Shown here: positions 42,418 to 49,884 of the stretch, one piece after another
How the letters are laid out: every line of letters begins with the position of its first letter
How positions within the stretch are numbered: position 1 is the first letter of the stretch
Assembly: GCF_039614845.1 (NCBI RefSeq)
Contig: NZ_JBDIML010000003.1
Location: 574,819-638,818, forward strand
Source: Ornithinibacillus xuwenensis
GTDB lineage: Bacteria > Bacillota > Bacilli > Bacillales > Amphibacillaceae
DNA length: 64,000 bases
Reading direction: 5' to 3'
Notes under the pieces: model-generated
Database searches by the model: none
Seen by the model: the letters and a program-made list of their open reading frames with translations, nothing else
What the model was told of the DNA's origin: nothing
Program-made: the position numbers and the translations under genes

Positions 42418-42947
42418 ATTTCCGTAAGTTTCTCATCGCCCAAAGCATCCTAATTGCAGCTAGTAGTGTTGTCTTTCCATTTTATTTACTATTAATTAAA
42501 AATGTTGGGGATAGTTACTCTCAATTCGGCTGGGCCTATGGATTATTTACCTTAACAGCAGCATTTTCCTATCCAATAATTGGCCGACTAGGTGATCGGT
42601 TTGGCGATAAGAATATGCTTCTTATTTATACATTAGGCATGGCAGCTGTCATGCTGATTATTCCGCTTCTTATTCATGTATGGCAGGTTTATGTGATACA
42701 GATTGTCATGGGGATTCTTGGTGCAGTTCAAAAGAATACTGAAAAAGCTTTTCTAGCTCGCAATGAAAAAGATGTCAATACTGCAGGTACAAGAATTGGG
42801 AACTATCATCTGCACATATCACTTTGGAGTGGAATAGGAATTATTCTAACGGGGTATTTAATAGATTTTTTAACAATTGCTAGCTTATTTTATTCGATTT
42901 CGTTTGTTTATGTTGTTGCTTCTTTTGTTATTGTTAAGCGGAAATAA
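42414..42947 (+). CDS. Half-size (six-helix) MFS-like membrane protein
   Basis: This 177-residue protein resembles the first half of an MFS transporter: six helices with the loop 2-3 signature GRLGDRFGDKNMLLIY. It ends in a natural stop after the sixth helix with a basic tail (VIVKRK), and no second-half remnant follows, so it looks like a functional half-transporter that would dimerise rather than a truncation. Translational coupling to the FAD oxidoreductase suggests that the pair handles one substrate. Confidence 0.75.
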   Translation: MNFRKFLIAQSILIAASSVVFPFYLLLIKNVGDSYSQFGWAYGLFTLTAAFSYPIIGRLGDRFGDKNMLLIYTLGMAAVMLIIPLLIHVWQVYVIQIVMGILGAVQKNTEKAFLARNEKDVNTAGTRIGNYHLHISLWSGIGIILTGYLIDFLTIASLFYSISFVYVVASFVIVKRK

Positions 42948-43026
42948 AAGGAACATTCGTTCTATTATTCTACTTGTTAGTATGATAGTATAACACTAAC
43001 AACTACATAGTATAGTGGGCGGTTGG

Positions 43027-43049
43027 CCACTTCCTGTGAAGGGAGGTGG
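43027..43049 (+). promoter_or_regulatory. Hairpin sequestering the toxin Shine-Dalgarno
   Basis: CCACTTCC pairs (with G-U pairs) with GGGAGGTGG, which is the toxin's ribosome-binding site. Such occlusion is a hallmark of type I toxin mRNAs. Confidence 0.6.
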
Positions 43050-43054
43050 TAAGG

Positions 43055-43162
43055 ATGACGACTGACGAAGCATTAAGTTTACTAGTTCAAGTTAGTATTT
43101 CTATTACAGCAGGAATTACACTTTTTGTAACCATTGTCGTCTTTCTAAATAAAAAGAAGTAA
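43055..43162 (+). CDS. Holin-like type I toxin peptide (35 residues)
   Basis: This 35-residue peptide runs MTTDEALSLLVQVSI, then a hydrophobic stretch SITAGITLFVTIVVF and a basic tail LNKKK. It matches the putative holin-like toxin (Hol_Tox) pattern of a short polar start with EAL, one membrane helix and a terminal Lys cluster, the group that includes TxpA/BsrG-type peptides. It is preceded by GGGAGGTGG locked in a hairpin. A convergent antisense RNA with a consensus promoter starts about 120 bases after the stop. Membrane depolarisation is the expected action. Confidence 0.82.
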   Translation: MTTDEALSLLVQVSISITAGITLFVTIVVFLNKKK

Positions 43163-43280
43163 CCACCCCTGACCAAGGATCGGCTACTTCTTTTTAGAAT
43201 CTCTAACATATGGTCGACCGCTCTTTATGCGGCTGTAGTTGTGGTACTGGGTAGTTACAGCTACTCAGTACCCTTTTCTT
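43150..43280 (-). ncRNA. Antisense RNA antitoxin (about 130 nt)
   Basis: A minus-strand transcript is predicted from the promoter at 43287-43315, beginning near 43280 and ending at the terminator 43151-43195. It contains two further hairpins (43218-43232 and 43244-43271). The latter, on the plus strand, is followed by CCTTTTCTT and could end a longer toxin mRNA, so the two RNAs could pair over their full shared length. Layout matches RNAII/SR4-type antitoxins. Existence is inferred from signals only. Confidence 0.7.
43151..43195. terminator. Bidirectional terminator at the toxin 3' end
   Basis: AAAAAGAAGTA and TACTTCTTTTT enclose a loop of 23 bases with extra pairing. T-runs exist on both strands. 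It overlaps the last toxin codons and also ends the antisense RNA. Confidence 0.75.
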
Positions 43281-43286
43281 ATGATA

Positions 43287-43315
43287 AGTATAGTTTTTAT
43301 AAGCTATACTGTCAA
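43287..43315 (-). promoter_or_regulatory. Consensus sigma-A promoter of the antisense RNA
   Basis: On the minus strand TTGACA, a 17-base spacer and TATACT. It points toward the toxin gene and has no ORF downstream. Confidence 0.85.
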
Positions 43316-43414
43316 TTCACATTCACAGGTGAAAAACTGAACAACTCAATAAAATCTCCCCTTATCTATGGTTAACTGATAAACTGGAAATAACGAATAA
43401 TGTTAGGTGATATG

Positions 43415-45679
43415 ATGGCAAACGTAGTGAAAATCTCGGTTAGACATTTAGTGGAATACGTGTATCGAAGTGGCAGTATTGAATCTGGTTTTCAAACGGC
43501 ATCTTCTATGACAGAAGGAACGAGAATCCATCAATTAATTCAAAAAAGCTATCGGGAACACGATGAAAAGGAAGTGTTTGTAGAAGCAGAGATTCCTTAT
43601 GAAGACTTTGTTGTTCGAGTGGATGGACGTTGTGATGGATTACTAAAGGATGGAGAAACCATCACCATTGATGAAATAAAGTCTACTGTACATTCCTTGG
43701 ATGCTGTACTGGAGGATAGCCATCCTGTGCACTGGGCACAGGCTATTTTTTATGGATATATTTATGCATCTGACCATGATTTAGCAGAAGTGACCATTCA
43801 GCTTACATATGTACAAGTAAAAACGCAGGAACAAAAGCAATTTCGCCGTGTGATGACGTTTGCGGAAATGGAATCCTTTGTCTACAAAGTGATCAAGGAT
43901 TATGCTGCATTTTTAAAGGTGAAGCTTAAGCATAAGGTGAATCGAAATGAAACATGTAAAACACTAGAATTTCCATTCGAAACCTATCGGGAAGGACAAC
44001 GAAAGCTTGCTGGGGCCGTATATAAAACCATTGCAGATAAAAAGACGTTGTTCGCACGGGCTTCAACTGGGATTGGTAAGACCATTTCGACTATCTTTCC
44101 TACGGTCAAAGCAATCGGTGAAGGTAAGCTGGAGAAGATGTTTTATTTAACCGCAAAAACCATTACACGAACAGCTGCTGAAGAAGCATTTCGACTATTG
44201 ATAGAAAATGGACTTGATATTCACGTTCTCACCATTACGGCCAAGGATAAAATATGCTTTCAGGAGGAAACCATTTGCACAAGTGAGAGCTGTCCATTTG
44301 CAGATGGCTTTTATGACCGAATCAATGGGGCAGTTATTGATATTTTAAAGCATGAGAACATGATGAATCGGAGCGTAATCGAGCTTTACGCTAGAAAGCA
44401 TCGGGTTTGCCCTTTTGAATTTTCCATTGAACTCGCCTATGCAGTAGATGCTGTCATTTGTGATTACAATTATATTTTTGATCCGAGAGTATCCTTGAAG
44501 CGCTTGATGGAGGATCAGAAAAAGAAAACCGCCATACTAGTGGATGAGGCACATAACCTAGTTGATCGTGCTAGGGAAATGTACTCTGCTGAAATTAATA
44601 AATCCAACTTCCTACAGCTAAAAAGAGATTTTCAAAATAATTCCATTGGAACTGCTGCTAAAGCAATCAATGACCGCTTATTACAGGTGAAAAAGTCAGA
44701 GGAGTACTTGCGGAAGGGCCTGGATGAGGAACTAGTCGAATTACTAGAAACCTTCATCATGGAGGCTGAGATAGAGCTCGTACGGAACGATCATGATTTG
44801 TTATTAGATACGTATTTCTCCGCTCAAAACTTTGTGAAAATTGCTAAGCTGTACAATGAACGATTTATCACGTATATAGACGTTCAAAAAAGTGAAGTGA
44901 AGCTGAAATTATTTTGTCTGGATCCATCTGAGCAGATTCTAAAAATGGGAAAAGGATTTCGGGCAAGAGTGTTCTTTTCTGCAACGTTAACACCTGCAGA
45001 TTATTATAGGGATTTACTTGGCGGACAATCGGATGATTATGTCATCTCCATCCCATCTCCTTTTGCAAGAGAAAATGCCGAGGTCATCATTCAACCATTA
45101 TCGACGAGGTATCGGGATAGAGAAAATACTTTAATGCCAATGGTACACTTTTTCAAGGATGTGTTAGATAAGACAAAAGGGAATTTCTTAATCTTCTTCC
45201 CTTCCTATCAATATATGAGAAATGCATATGAGCAATTTGTAGAAAAATATCCTGATATAAATACGATTATGCAAGATGGTGGGATGTCTGAAGTAGAGAG
45301 AGAAGAATTCTTAGCTGCGTTTGATTCAGAACGAGAAGAAAGATTGGTTGGTTTTGCAGTACTCGGTGGAATCTTTTCCGAGGGTGTAGACTTAAAAGGA
45401 GACCGACTACAGGGGGTTATCGTAGTTGGAGTCGGAATGCCACAGATTGGTTTGGAGCGAAATATTATAAAGGACTATTTCCAATCCATTGGAAAAAACG
45501 GCTTCGATTATGCGTATGTGTATCCTGGAATGAATAAAGTACTACAAGCTGGCGGACGACTAATTCGCTCGGATTCAGATACTGGTGTGATCGCACTAGT
45601 GGATGATCGATTTTTGCAAAGGAAGTATCAGGGGTTATTGCCTTGGGAGTGGCAGCATTATAGGGTAGTAGATAAGTGA
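43415..45679 (+). CDS. Cas4-like nuclease fused to XPD/DinG-like Fe-S helicase
   Basis: This protein of about 754 residues has an N-terminal PD-(D/E)XK region (residues 1-175: GTRIHQLIQ, VDGRCDGLL, IDEIKST), then an XPD/Rad3-type superfamily 2 helicase. Walker A is ASTGIGKT (Lys near 222), four Cys for a 4Fe-4S cluster lie at about 280-330, the DEAH box is near 377, and the C-terminal motif QAGGRLIRS completes it. It should unwind and trim DNA 5'-3' in repair or recombination. Start candidates ATG 43412 and 43415 both follow TTAGGTG; 43415 gives better spacing. Confidence 0.9.
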   Translation: MANVVKISVRHLVEYVYRSGSIESGFQTASSMTEGTRIHQLIQKSYREHDEKEVFVEAEIPYEDFVVRVDGRCDGLLKDGETITIDEIKSTVHSLDAVLEDSHPVHWAQAIFYGYIYASDHDLAEVTIQLTYVQVKTQEQKQFRRVMTFAEMESFVYKVIKDYAAFLKVKLKHKVNRNETCKTLEFPFETYREGQRKLAGAVYKTIADKKTLFARASTGIGKTISTIFPTVKAIGEGKLEKMFYLTAKTITRTAAEEAFRLLIENGLDIHVLTITAKDKICFQEETICTSESCPFADGFYDRINGAVIDILKHENMMNRSVIELYARKHRVCPFEFSIELAYAVDAVICDYNYIFDPRVSLKRLMEDQKKKTAILVDEAHNLVDRAREMYSAEINKSNFLQLKRDFQNNSIGTAAKAINDRLLQVKKSEEYLRKGLDEELVELLETFIMEAEIELVRNDHDLLLDTYFSAQNFVKIAKLYNERFITYIDVQKSEVKLKLFCLDPSEQILKMGKGFRARVFFSATLTPADYYRDLLGGQSDDYVISIPSPFARENAEVIIQPLSTRYRDRENTLMPMVHFFKDVLDKTKGNFLIFFPSYQYMRNAYEQFVEKYPDINTIMQDGGMSEVEREEFLAAFDSEREERLVGFAVLGGIFSEGVDLKGDRLQGVIVVGVGMPQIGLERNIIKDYFQSIGKNGFDYAYVYPGMNKVLQAGGRLIRSDSDTGVIALVDDRFLQRKYQGLLPWEWQHYRVVDK

Positions 45680-45690
45680 AATTTTGTGAT

Positions 45691-45712
45691 AGGGGGCCAG
45701 AGGCTTCCCCCT
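45691..45712. repeat. G/C-rich hairpin after helicase gene
   Basis: AGGGGG and CCCCCT flank an inner GCC/GGC pairing. It has no T-run; it is probably the 3' boundary of the helicase mRNA between convergent genes. Confidence 0.45.
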
Positions 45713-45806
45713 TCACATCCCATTTTATTTAGCTGCATCAGGATTATTAGATTCTACATACTTTTACTAGTTTGTTTCTCATAGGGTTAAACCTTAACAC
45801 AGTATG

Positions 45807-46718
45807 TTAGCGATAAAGTTTCCTTGCTTCTTCCAAGAAGTTTACATATTTCTCCATGAAGCTTTCTGGCTTGGTTATTTTAACCTTATTACCAAACCCA
45901 GCGATGAATTGAAAAGCAAATGGGTTCTCAGGCAGTTCAATTGTCGCAAGGTAACTTCTAGACGTAACTTTTGTCACGGCATTCTTCCCATATCTCTCAA
46001 TAAATTGATCCCTAACTGAAATATCAATCTCTAGCTCTACCCCAATCAAGCTTTGATATTCGATATGTTTATCTTGCCTTTCTTTATATTCCTTATTGGA
46101 CCTTGGTACAAAAGAACCGACTTTTTGGATATCTAATATCCTCGTCAATTTAAAGGTTCGATAATCCTCTCGCTCTATACTATATCCATACAGATACCAA
46201 TGCATCTCACTTATATGTAGTGTATAAGGTTCTACAACTCTATCGGTTTTGTTTCCTTTTTGGTCCACATACTCCAGCTTTAGTAACCAATTATTCTCAA
46301 TTGCTTGCTTAACAACTAGAATATCTTCTTTGATTTCGCTTCTTCCTGTCCAATCATAAAAAGTTAGATCTAGATTAGGAGAAATATCTGTGCTGGTCAT
46401 TCCTTTGATTTTTTGGATCGTCATTTGGATTTCTTCATTCGTAATCAGCCGCTCAAAACCACCTAATGCAACGAGTATATTTTCAATATCATGGTTATTT
46501 AATAATCGCTTATCGAATTTATACTCATCCATTAGGGCATACCCTCCTTCTGCACCATATATTGCATAAATAGGGATGTTTGCATAGCTTAAGGTTTCCA
46601 TATCACGCTGGATCGTTCGCTTCGTTACTTGAAAAAGCCGACTAAATTCTGAAGCAGAAACAACCTTCTTTTGTAATAAGATCATCACGATCGAAATAAG
46701 TCGCTCTATTTTTTTCAT
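45807..46718 (-). CDS. YafY-type HTH-WYL transcriptional regulator
   Basis: This protein of about 303 residues starts at the ATG 46718, five bases after GGAGG. It has an N-terminal HTH_11 winged helix (KKIERLISIVMILLQKK; VTKRTIQRDMETL), a WYL domain (about 135-210, NNWLLKLEYVDQKGNKTDR and EPYTLHISEMHWYLYGY) and a WCX-like C-terminal region. WYL proteins sense nucleotides or nucleic acid ends. It is divergent from a VOC-family gene, the usual partner of this subgroup, with a short GACA/TGTC inverted repeat (46736-46748) between them. Confidence 0.9.
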   Translation of the reverse strand: MKKIERLISIVMILLQKKVVSASEFSRLFQVTKRTIQRDMETLSYANIPIYAIYGAEGGYALMDEYKFDKRLLNNHDIENILVALGGFERLITNEEIQMTIQKIKGMTSTDISPNLDLTFYDWTGRSEIKEDILVVKQAIENNWLLKLEYVDQKGNKTDRVVEPYTLHISEMHWYLYGYSIEREDYRTFKLTRILDIQKVGSFVPRSNKEYKERQDKHIEYQSLIGVELEIDISVRDQFIERYGKNAVTKVTSRSYLATIELPENPFAFQFIAGFGNKVKITKPESFMEKYVNFLEEARKLYR

Positions 46719-46795
46719 CATATCCTCCAATATACGACATACTGTTGTCTCCTATGGTCTATTATACTTCAATTATAAAAAGGAGGTAATACAGG

Positions 46796-47260
46796 ATGAA
46801 AGCAATAACATACTTACAATTTGATGGGAAGGCAGATGAGGCATTAACCTTTTATGGAGAGGCATTACAAGCAACAAGCGTAAAGAAGGTGAAGTTTGGT
46901 GCTTTTGGTCAGGATCCGAACTACCCTTTAACAGAGGAAGAACAAAACATGATTATGGAATCTCGTATTGAATTCTCCGGAAATCATTTAATGATCTCTG
47001 ATGTTCTCCCTTCCATGCAAGCTGTAACAGGCAACATTTCAAAGGGGAATAACGTCATAATCAGTATCATAGACGCTGATTCAGAAACGAATAAGCAAAT
47101 TTTTGATAAACTATCAATTGGTGGTACTGTCGTCATGCCAATAGCTGCTACGCCATGGTCAGCGAGCTTTGGAATGGTAGTCGATCAGTTTGGTGTCATG
47201 TGGAAATTCAATAGTGAGGCAAGTAAATTTCTAGACCAGTCCATATCCAATACATGGTAA
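46796..47260 (+). CDS. PhnB-like VOC/glyoxalase-family protein
   Basis: This 154-residue protein of the PhnB-like VOC fold (3-demethylubiquinone methyltransferase-like annotation) begins MKAITYLQFDGKADEALTFY and has SRIEFSGNHLMISDVLP and SFGMVVDQFGVMWKFN. It is probably a resistance- or detoxification-type binding protein or dioxygenase; the exact activity is unknown. It starts after AGGAGGT. It is divergent from, and probably controlled by, the WYL regulator. Confidence 0.88.
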   Translation: MKAITYLQFDGKADEALTFYGEALQATSVKKVKFGAFGQDPNYPLTEEEQNMIMESRIEFSGNHLMISDVLPSMQAVTGNISKGNNVIISIIDADSETNKQIFDKLSIGGTVVMPIAATPWSASFGMVVDQFGVMWKFNSEASKFLDQSISNTW

Positions 47261-47334
47261 AAAAGTTCTTTACCTTTCTCAAATTCTTTGGTAAGATTAG
47301 AAAAATTTAAAGGTCACAATCAAATACAAATGCT

Positions 47335-47612
47335 AGGAAGAGAAGAGTATAATCGGCAATTATTGAAAGAGAGCTCCAGTTGGTGAAAAGGAGTAATAAT
47401 TAAGGATTGGAAACAAGTCTCAGAGCAGCACATCGGATCCCTACAGGTGATGGTGTGACAGGAGCTCCTGTTATAGAGCTAGGGTATATGTATGTTTTTC
47501 ATGCCGTACCTGAAAAGGATAATATGGTGACATATTATTAAACTGAGGTGGCACCACGGCGCACAAAAACTCGTCCTCAAGACTTAAGGTCTTGGGGGTG
47601 AGTTTTTTTATT
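47335..47612 (+). promoter_or_regulatory. T-box leader with terminator, upstream of an MFS gene
   Basis: A Stem I region carries the AGTA-type bulge (47345-47351) and the AGAGAG...GTTGGTG element (47368-47384). The T-box sequence TGAGGTGGCACCACGG is at 47544-47559 and a terminator stem (ACTCGTCCTCAAGAC at 47569-47583 with GTCTTGGGGGTGAGT, followed by seven T) completes it. It senses uncharged tRNA. The specifier codon could be UGG (Trp) at 47408-47410, but this is uncertain. Confidence 0.85.
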
Positions 47613-47645
47613 GTCCAAATATCCATTCACGAAGGAGGAACTAAA

Positions 47646-48899
47646 TTGCGTATAAAAAAGTTTGTAAGAACGTGGAAATATCCTTCCATTTTATTGTCCA
47701 TTATCGGTATTTCTAGTATAGGAGAGTGGGTGTATTTCTTAGCACTGAATTTAATCGTTCTTGATAGGATGGGGGTACTTGCTGTCTCAGGTCTTTATAT
47801 ACTGAAAGCCTCATCTACTTTATTTACTAACATTTGGTCGGGGAGTTTAATTGATAGATTGAATAAAAAGCATCTTATGATGTGGCTTACTACTATCCAA
47901 GCAGTATTTATTGCCTTACTGCCATCATTTTCTTCTATTTGGACAATATACGGTATTGTCTTTTTAATCAATATAGCTAGTTCCATGGATGAACTTGCAT
48001 CAATGACTTATATAACGAAGCTAATTCCTCATACTCAACGAAAACAATTTAATTCTCTCGTAAGTTTAATTGATTCTGGAGCATTTGTTACCGGACCTGC
48101 AATTGCGGGAGTCATGTTTATGATTGGCACGCCTAATTTTGCGATATATTTTAATGCAATAGCTCTATTTTTATCAGTATTACTCCTATTATTTATGCCT
48201 AATGTTGAACAAAATGATTTTATGGAAACAAGAGACGAAAAAATAACCTTCAAAGTATTGAAAAATGATTGGAAATTAGTGGTTGATTTTAGTCGTAAAC
48301 ACATATACATTATGGTTATTTATTTACTATTCAGTGCCGTGATGGTTTTGGCAACTGCTATCGATTCACTGGAAGCAGCATTTGCTACAGAAGTGCTTTC
48401 TGTATCAGAGAGAGATTATGGATTTCTGGTAAGTATTGCTGGTGTTGGAATAGTTATAGGTGCCATAGTAAACATACTAATTGTTAAAAAAGTGTCTACC
48501 ACTTGGCTGATTGGTCTTGGATCCTTAACAGTTTCGATTGGTTATATGATTTATGCTTTTTCGGGGGATTTTTGGATAGCAGCCATAGGTTTTTTCGTTC
48601 TATCATTTTCGATGGCCTTTATTAATACAGGATTTTATACATTTTATCAAAATAATGTTCCGGTCAAGGTAATGGGACGGGTTAGTAGTGTATATGGTTT
48701 CATCGAAGCTTTTTTCATCATTATTGGGACCGCAATTTTTGGAATCCTAGCAGAATCGCTATCGATTAGGTTTGTTGTCCTATTAGGAGCTTTAATCATG
48801 CTTGCAGTAACGATTCTATTATTTATCTTTACTACACACCCCTCTAAAGCAGGATATTATTCGGAGAAACATCAGGTACAAACTTCCGACACGGATTAG
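47646..48899 (+). CDS. T-box-controlled MFS transporter
   Basis: This protein of about 417 residues starts from TTG 47646, seven bases after AAGGAGG; the longer frame from 47592 would begin inside the terminator. Twelve helices; loop 2-3 is SLIDRLNKKHLMMW and the second half has VKVMGRVSSVYGFIEAFF. The sequence resembles MefA/MdtG-type efflux MFS proteins. The T-box means that it is expressed when an amino acid is scarce, which suggests amino acid or precursor transport rather than drug efflux. Ends TSDTD. Confidence 0.87.
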   Translation: MRIKKFVRTWKYPSILLSIIGISSIGEWVYFLALNLIVLDRMGVLAVSGLYILKASSTLFTNIWSGSLIDRLNKKHLMMWLTTIQAVFIALLPSFSSIWTIYGIVFLINIASSMDELASMTYITKLIPHTQRKQFNSLVSLIDSGAFVTGPAIAGVMFMIGTPNFAIYFNAIALFLSVLLLLFMPNVEQNDFMETRDEKITFKVLKNDWKLVVDFSRKHIYIMVIYLLFSAVMVLATAIDSLEAAFATEVLSVSERDYGFLVSIAGVGIVIGAIVNILIVKKVSTTWLIGLGSLTVSIGYMIYAFSGDFWIAAIGFFVLSFSMAFINTGFYTFYQNNVPVKVMGRVSSVYGFIEAFFIIIGTAIFGILAESLSIRFVVLLGALIMLAVTILLFIFTTHPSKAGYYSEKHQVQTSDTD

Positions 48900-49211
48900 T
48901 AATATAAATTATACAAAAGGCTGGAATAAAGATACGTTCATGAAAAGGTGGTTTTGTTTGCGGATAACTTTGTTGGAGTAATAATATTCTTAGGTTTTTT
49001 GTTGAAATTAAGCTGGAGAGATTCCTCTAGAGGGTTATGGGGATGCAATTAACAATGGTCCGTTTAGGTCAGGCATATGTAATGGGCATTTACAATTCGT
49101 AATACTTCCTCTACTTATAGTATACAACAATTATCAGAATACTTATAGACTGTTCTTTTGATTGTTCCTACACTATACTGTTATAAAGTCTAAAAATATA
49201 AGGGGTGTTTC
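48900..49211. other. Intergenic region without a recognisable gene
   Basis: This contains only short open frames. One around 48955-49050 encodes a hydrophobic stretch with no convincing start or family. No terminator with a clear T-run was found. Near 49170-49190 an AT-rich stretch (TGTTCC...CTATACTGTTATAA) could include the arr promoter. Confidence 0.4.
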
Positions 49212-49631
49212 ATGATGAATGACAAAAAGAATGTCTTAGACAATGGTCCCTTCTTTCATGGTACGAAAGCAGAACTGATAATCGGTGATCTATTAGAACC
49301 TCAACACCTATCCAATTATCAAGAGAAAAAATCGAACTATATTTATTTTACCGCAACTTTAAATGCCGCTAAATGGGGAGCCGAATTAGCAAAATCTCAG
49401 GCAAAAGAAAGAATTTATATTGTGGAACCATTAGGTGATTTTGAAAATGACCCGAACTTAACAGACCAGAGATTTCCGGGAAACCCAACACGATCCTACA
49501 GATCTAAATCTCCTTTGAAAATAGTAGCTGAATTGGGCTCTTGGGAAAGACATACGGATGAAGAAATCAATCAAATGCTTACCTCGTTAAAAAAATTACG
49601 TGAAGAAGGTAAGGATGTTATCTATGATTGA
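49212..49631 (+). CDS. arr: Rifampin ADP-ribosyltransferase (Arr)
   Basis: This 139-residue Arr enzyme has motifs GPFFHGTKAELIIGDLLEP, YIYFTATLNAAKWGAELA, RIYIVEPLGDFENDPNLT and KFPGNPTRSY-like RFPGNPTRSYRSKSPLKIV, which match known Arr proteins. It inactivates rifampin by ADP-ribosylating the C23 hydroxyl with NAD+. Full length. ATG 49212 lies behind AAGGGGTG. It is a single-gene transcript with its own terminator. Chromosomal Arr genes are common in environmental Bacillaceae. Confidence 0.95.
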   Translation: MMNDKKNVLDNGPFFHGTKAELIIGDLLEPQHLSNYQEKKSNYIYFTATLNAAKWGAELAKSQAKERIYIVEPLGDFENDPNLTDQRFPGNPTRSYRSKSPLKIVAELGSWERHTDEEINQMLTSLKKLREEGKDVIYD

Positions 49632-49661
49632 TTGTTAACGTGTATAGGGTATTGATAGAAG

Positions 49662-49708
49662 AACCCAAAAATCAGTCTGCTTATGTAGTTGGTTTTTTGG
49701 GTTTTTTT
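49662..49708 (+). terminator. Terminator after arr
   Basis: AACCCAAAAA pairs with TTTTTTGGGTT, followed by TTTTTTC. Confidence 0.75.
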
Positions 49709-49884
49709 CATTAGGTTGTCTCATTTATATAAACAATGGTAGTGAGTAAAAAGGTGGAGTTTGTTTGTAATGTTTTTGGGTTTGGTGGTGGCATTTGGTG
49801 AGTTTTATCTTTATTGTTCCATGATAAAAGGAAGTCTATCCTAAATTGATAGACTTCCTGTAAGAGCTTACAATCTCAAAACCC

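Noticed and set aside
43055..43162. Random short ORF
   Set aside because: Rejected as an explanation because the codons give a textbook toxin layout and all accompanying RNA signals are present.
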